Shown in pieces: positions 5,657-8,879 of a stretch of DNA of 8,879 nt. Under the pieces are notes generated by a model that worked only from the letters and a program-made list of their open reading frames with translations, was not told where the DNA came from and ran no database searches. The first letter of the stretch is position 1. Each line of letters opens with the position of its first letter. A program made the position numbers and the translations under genes. The DNA is from Thiopontia sp964551545 (GTDB lineage: Bacteria > Pseudomonadota > Gammaproteobacteria > GCF-002020875), in assembly GCA_964551545.1 (NCBI GenBank), contig CAZKCT010000067.1, forward strand, positions 1 to 8,879. The letters are read 5' to 3'.

Positions 5657-7735
5657 ATGAAAAAAATTCTGGGTCGTTACGACATTCTGGTCACCATTGC
5701 ACTGTTCCTGGCTGCAATCCCGGCCGAGTATCATGAGACATTCTCACTGCTGGAAGAGCAGACGCTCTCCGCGCGACAGATCTTGCGGATGTCCTATGCG
5801 GACCCAGAAGAGACCGCCTTCTCTCAAGATCAGATCATGGTGGTTAATACCGATGAGATGTTCTTTGAAGAGTATGGCAGCTTCCCTCTACGCCGTACTG
5901 ACATTGCCCGGATCGCAACCCAGCTCAATGGTATGGGGGCTAGAGTGATTGCACTCGACGTATTGATGGACTTCCCCAGCTCCTATGGGGAAGATCCAGA
6001 GACCGCCGAGGCATTGGCTGCAACGGGGAAATCACTGCTGGTCTCTCAGGCGCAGATTGTTGATGGAGCATTCAAAGGGATGAACTACCCGACGGAAGGG
6101 CTACGTGACTCGGCGCGTAGTGGCTACACCAATATCTCCTCCTCCAGCGCCATTGTGACCAGCCTCTCCAAGCTTAAAGTGAGAGGAGACACCATTGTGG
6201 CCCAGGATGGCTGGCCTTTTGCGGTGCAGGCCTTGGCGATGTACTACGGCGTGGAACCAGAGCTGGTCCAGAAGGGTGAGCAGATGATCCTGCGAATTGG
6301 TGAGGAGGTTGCGGTTCCTCTGGATCAGTTTAACCAGTTCTACATCGATTTCCCTGCGCTTCCGGCAGGCACCCAGTTCCTTAGCGAGACCGCTGGTGTC
6401 AGTGCGTTGGAGATTCTTGATCTGGATGAGGATGAGCTGGAGGACATGGCCTATCTGTTTGAAGACAAGATTGTCATTCTTGGAGATACCTCCGAGGTCT
6501 CTCATGACTGGTTCGATACCCCGGTAGGGATGGTCTACGGAGTGGAAATTATTGCCGATACCATCCACACCCTGATGCGAGGTGCGCCTCTGCAGCCTGC
6601 CTCACAAGATCAGGAGATCATGGCGTTGATGGCCTTTATGGTGGCACTGATTCTGGTCAGTTTTATCAGCAGCCCCATGGGGAAGGCTGGTCTGGCGTTG
6701 CTGTTGTTTGGCGGCTATCTTGCGTTGGCAACCAAACTCTATATTGACGCTGGGTTGGTTCTCTCGATGAGCTACCTATTGGTGGCGGGCATTCTCTCCT
6801 ATCTGGTGATCAATCTGCGACACTACCTGCTGGAGCGCAGTCAGAAAGGGTTTGTGACGGCCGCCTTTGGTCAATACCTCTCCCCTGATGTGGTGGATGC
6901 ACTGGTGAAGGATCCTTCCAAAATGGCGTTGGGCGGAGAGAGTCGAGAGATGACGGCATTCTTCTCCGATGTGGCCAGCTTCTCTACCATTTCTGAGAAG
7001 TTGACGCCGGCAGAACTGGTCTCCTTGCTGAATGAATATCTCACCGCCATGTGCGACATCATCAATGATAGCGGGGGCACCATCGATAAATTTGAGGGGG
7101 ATGCCATTATTGCCTTCTGGGGGGCGCCGCTGCCGATGGAGGATCATGCGGTGCGTGCCTGTTACAGCATTATCGATCAGCAAAAATTCCTGGTGCCGTT
7201 CCGTGATCGACTGATCCAGGAGGGAGAGCTACCCGTTGAATTCCATGTGCGTATGGGGGTCAATACCGGCCCGATGATTGTTGGTAACATGGGTTCTACC
7301 CAGCGTATGGATTACACCATGATGGGGGATTCCGTCAATCTGGCCGCTCGTCTGGAGGGGGCTAACAAGTTCTACAAAAACTACTCGATGATCTCTGAGT
7401 CCACCTATGCCGGTGCCAAGGACTTTATTGATTCTCGTGAGCTGGATCGGATCCGGGTTGTGGGCAAGAATGAGCCGGTCACTGTCTATGATGTGCTGGA
7501 GCGCAGAGATCAGACCAGTGGTCCCATGGCGGATCTGGTGCCAATCTATCTGCGCGGGCTGGAGCTTTACAAGCAGATGGATTTTGCGGGTGCACAAGAG
7601 CAGTTCCGCAAGGCGCTGCTGGTGATCGAGAAAGATGGCCCGTCGCTCACCTATCTGGATCGTTGTCAGCACTTTATCGACAACCCGCCAGCAGCAGACT
7701 GGGATGGCGTCTGGACCCATACAGAGAAGGGATAA
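5657..7735 (+). CDS. CHASE2-class III adenylate cyclase
   Basis: This 692-residue membrane protein makes a cyclic nucleotide, most likely cAMP from ATP. It has an N-terminal membrane segment (about 9-25) and a periplasmic CHASE2 sensor (about 35-315, with VIALDVLMDFP and IVILGDTSEVSHDWFDTPVG). Three membrane helices follow (about 321-338, 344-362, 366-386), then a cytoplasmic class III catalytic domain (about 425-615). Metal-binding Asp438 (FFSDVASFS) and Asp482 (FEGDAIIAF) are 44 residues apart. Lys478 and Thr554 (DYTMMGDS) fit adenine recognition, and Asn561 and Arg565 (VNLAARLE) are the transition-state pair, so the enzyme looks active. The tail (624-692) has a TPR-like helix pair ending in DWDGVW, common in this family. 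GAGGGA at 5645-5650 precedes the ATG. A terminator hairpin lies just upstream and no promoter is visible after it, so expression is probably by readthrough. Confidence 0.95.
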   Translation: MKKILGRYDILVTIALFLAAIPAEYHETFSLLEEQTLSARQILRMSYADPEETAFSQDQIMVVNTDEMFFEEYGSFPLRRTDIARIATQLNGMGARVIALDVLMDFPSSYGEDPETAEALAATGKSLLVSQAQIVDGAFKGMNYPTEGLRDSARSGYTNISSSSAIVTSLSKLKVRGDTIVAQDGWPFAVQALAMYYGVEPELVQKGEQMILRIGEEVAVPLDQFNQFYIDFPALPAGTQFLSETAGVSALEILDLDEDELEDMAYLFEDKIVILGDTSEVSHDWFDTPVGMVYGVEIIADTIHTLMRGAPLQPASQDQEIMALMAFMVALILVSFISSPMGKAGLALLLFGGYLALATKLYIDAGLVLSMSYLLVAGILSYLVINLRHYLLERSQKGFVTAAFGQYLSPDVVDALVKDPSKMALGGESREMTAFFSDVASFSTISEKLTPAELVSLLNEYLTAMCDIINDSGGTIDKFEGDAIIAFWGAPLPMEDHAVRACYSIIDQQKFLVPFRDRLIQEGELPVEFHVRMGVNTGPMIVGNMGSTQRMDYTMMGDSVNLAARLEGANKFYKNYSMISESTYAGAKDFIDSRELDRIRVVGKNEPVTVYDVLERRDQTSGPMADLVPIYLRGLELYKQMDFAGAQEQFRKALLVIEKDGPSLTYLDRCQHFIDNPPAADWDGVWTHTEKG
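7726..7731 (+). promoter_or_regulatory. ribosome binding site deciding a TTG start
   Basis: GAAGGG lies six bases before TTG 7738 and inside the last codons of the cyclase gene. It supports TTG as the start of the HlyD-family gene. The first in-frame ATG downstream (7834) would start inside the membrane helix. The cyclase stop TAA is two bases before this TTG, so the two genes are probably translationally coupled. Confidence 0.6.
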
Positions 7736-7737
7736 CA

Positions 7738-8879
7738 TTGTCTGACTCCCTTAGTACGCCTTACGAAGAGTGGGAAAAAGTCCCCTCAAACCGGATTCGC
7801 CCCCTTCATCACCTGCTGCTCTTCTCGGTGCTGATGGTGCTGGTGGCAGCATTGGTGTGGGCCAACTGGGCTGTACTGGATGAGGTCACCCGTGGTGAAG
7901 GCCGTGTCATCCCCTCTTCTCAAATTCAGGTGGTACAGAACCTTGAGGGGGGCATTGTCGAAAAAATCAGTGTGCGTGAAGGGGATGTTGTGGGGCGGGG
8001 CGAGACACTGATCCAGCTATCCGATACTCAATTTGTTTCAGATGCGAAACAGAACCGTCTTGAGGTGCTTCATCTGCTGGCCAAGGTCGCCCGTCTGCAA
8101 GCAGAGGTCGAGGGTGTTGATTATCAACCGCCAGAAGTGGTGGTTGCAGAGCGCCCGGATTTTGCAGAGAGTGAGGCTCAGGCCTTTCGGGTGCGTCGGT
8201 CAGAATTTGAGGGGGTGCAGGCGATCCTCAATGCGCAACTGGTCCAGCGTCAGCAGGAGCTGGCCGAGATGCAGGTCAATGTTGAGAACCTTGCAGAGGG
8301 TTTGGCGCTGGCCCATCGGGAGATGGAGATTGCCGAGCAGGTGTGGGCGGCAGAGGTGATGCCAGAGATTGAGATGGTACGGTTGAAGCGAGAGCTGAAA
8401 AACCTGCAGTCGCAGTATGAGGGAAGCAAAATCGCTATCCCTCGCATTGAGGCCACCATCAATGAGATTCACCATAAACTGGAGGGGGAGCGGAGAACGT
8501 TTGTGGCGGAGGCAACCGGAGAGTTGAACGAGGCCAGAGCTCAGCTGTCGCAGCTACAGGAGCAGCAACGTACCCTTAATGATCGGCTCGACCGTACCGA
8601 GATTCGCTCGCCAGTTCATGGGGCGGTGAAGCGCATTCATGTCACTACTCTGGGTGGAGTGATTCAGCCAGGAATGGAGATCATGGAGATCGTCCCGCTG
8701 GAAGATCAGCTATTGATTGAGGCCCGTATTCGCCCCGCCGATATCGGCTTCCTTCGCCCTGATCAGCAAGCGACGATCAAATTCACCGCCTATGACTCCA
8801 CCATCTATGGCGGGCTACCGGCAAAGCTGGAACAGATCAGTGCCGATACCATCATGGATGAGCAGGGGGAGCGCTACTA
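7738..8879 (+). CDS. HlyD-family type I secretion adaptor, 3' partial
   Basis: An open frame of 380 codons runs off the window end. The product is a periplasmic adaptor (membrane fusion protein) that would link an inner-membrane ABC exporter to a TolC-type outer-membrane channel. After a short cytoplasmic N-terminus comes one membrane helix (about 26-46). The first half-lipoyl motif follows (LEGGIVEKISVREGDVV, from residue 69), then a long Glu/Gln-rich coiled-coil hairpin (about 90-285). The second half-lipoyl motif is TEIRSPVHGAVKRIHV (287-302), and the start of the beta-barrel is RPADIGFLRPDQQATIKF. This is the arrangement of HlyD/PrtE/LapC adaptors, usually 430-470 residues, so the last 50-90 residues are missing. 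The TTG start is two bases after the cyclase stop. The exporter ATPase and secreted substrate are not in the window; they may lie downstream. Confidence 0.92.
   Translation, partial: MSDSLSTPYEEWEKVPSNRIRPLHHLLLFSVLMVLVAALVWANWAVLDEVTRGEGRVIPSSQIQVVQNLEGGIVEKISVREGDVVGRGETLIQLSDTQFVSDAKQNRLEVLHLLAKVARLQAEVEGVDYQPPEVVVAERPDFAESEAQAFRVRRSEFEGVQAILNAQLVQRQQELAEMQVNVENLAEGLALAHREMEIAEQVWAAEVMPEIEMVRLKRELKNLQSQYEGSKIAIPRIEATINEIHHKLEGERRTFVAEATGELNEARAQLSQLQEQQRTLNDRLDRTEIRSPVHGAVKRIHVTTLGGVIQPGMEIMEIVPLEDQLLIEARIRPADIGFLRPDQQATIKFTAYDSTIYGGLPAKLEQISADTIMDEQGERY

Overview
The window reads as a chromosomal segment from a Gram-negative bacterium, most likely a gammaproteobacterium. The reasons are signal-peptide-bearing (periplasmic) proteins, a HlyD-type type I secretion adaptor, a candidate CRP box and roughly balanced base composition with proteobacterial codon usage. 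A run of exactly 100 N at 4957-5056 shows that it comes from a draft scaffold. All supported genes lie on the + strand. No tRNA, rRNA, CRISPR array or insertion sequence was recognised.

Layout. Positions 1-148 hold no supported gene. They carry a near-consensus CRP (cAMP receptor) box at 77-92, an imperfect direct repeat and A/T-rich -10-like hexamers. Then follow: (1) 149-913, a metallo-beta-lactamase-fold protein resembling class II 3',5'-cyclic-nucleotide phosphodiesterases; (2) 891-4736, a very large exported protein with a long kinesin-light-chain-type TPR array and a C-terminal CHAT (caspase-like) domain with an intact His/Cys dyad; (3) 4802-5578, an exported Lys-rich protein with a FecR-like start, interrupted by the assembly gap; a hairpin terminator at 5603-5641; (4) 5657-7735, a membrane CHASE2-class III adenylate cyclase; (5) from 7738 past the window end, a HlyD-family type I secretion adaptor that starts with TTG two bases after the cyclase stop.

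How the genes may work together. The cyclase would make a cyclic nucleotide, probably cAMP, in response to a periplasmic signal sensed by CHASE2. The first gene would degrade it. The CRP-like box upstream would let cAMP feed back on the operon. The CHAT protein and the FecR-like protein share the periplasm with the CHASE2 sensor and with most of the HlyD adaptor. A reasonable hypothesis is a periplasmic protease/sensor module tied to cAMP signalling and to type I export of a substrate encoded beyond the window. Gene identities rest on visible motifs; the system-level coupling is inference.
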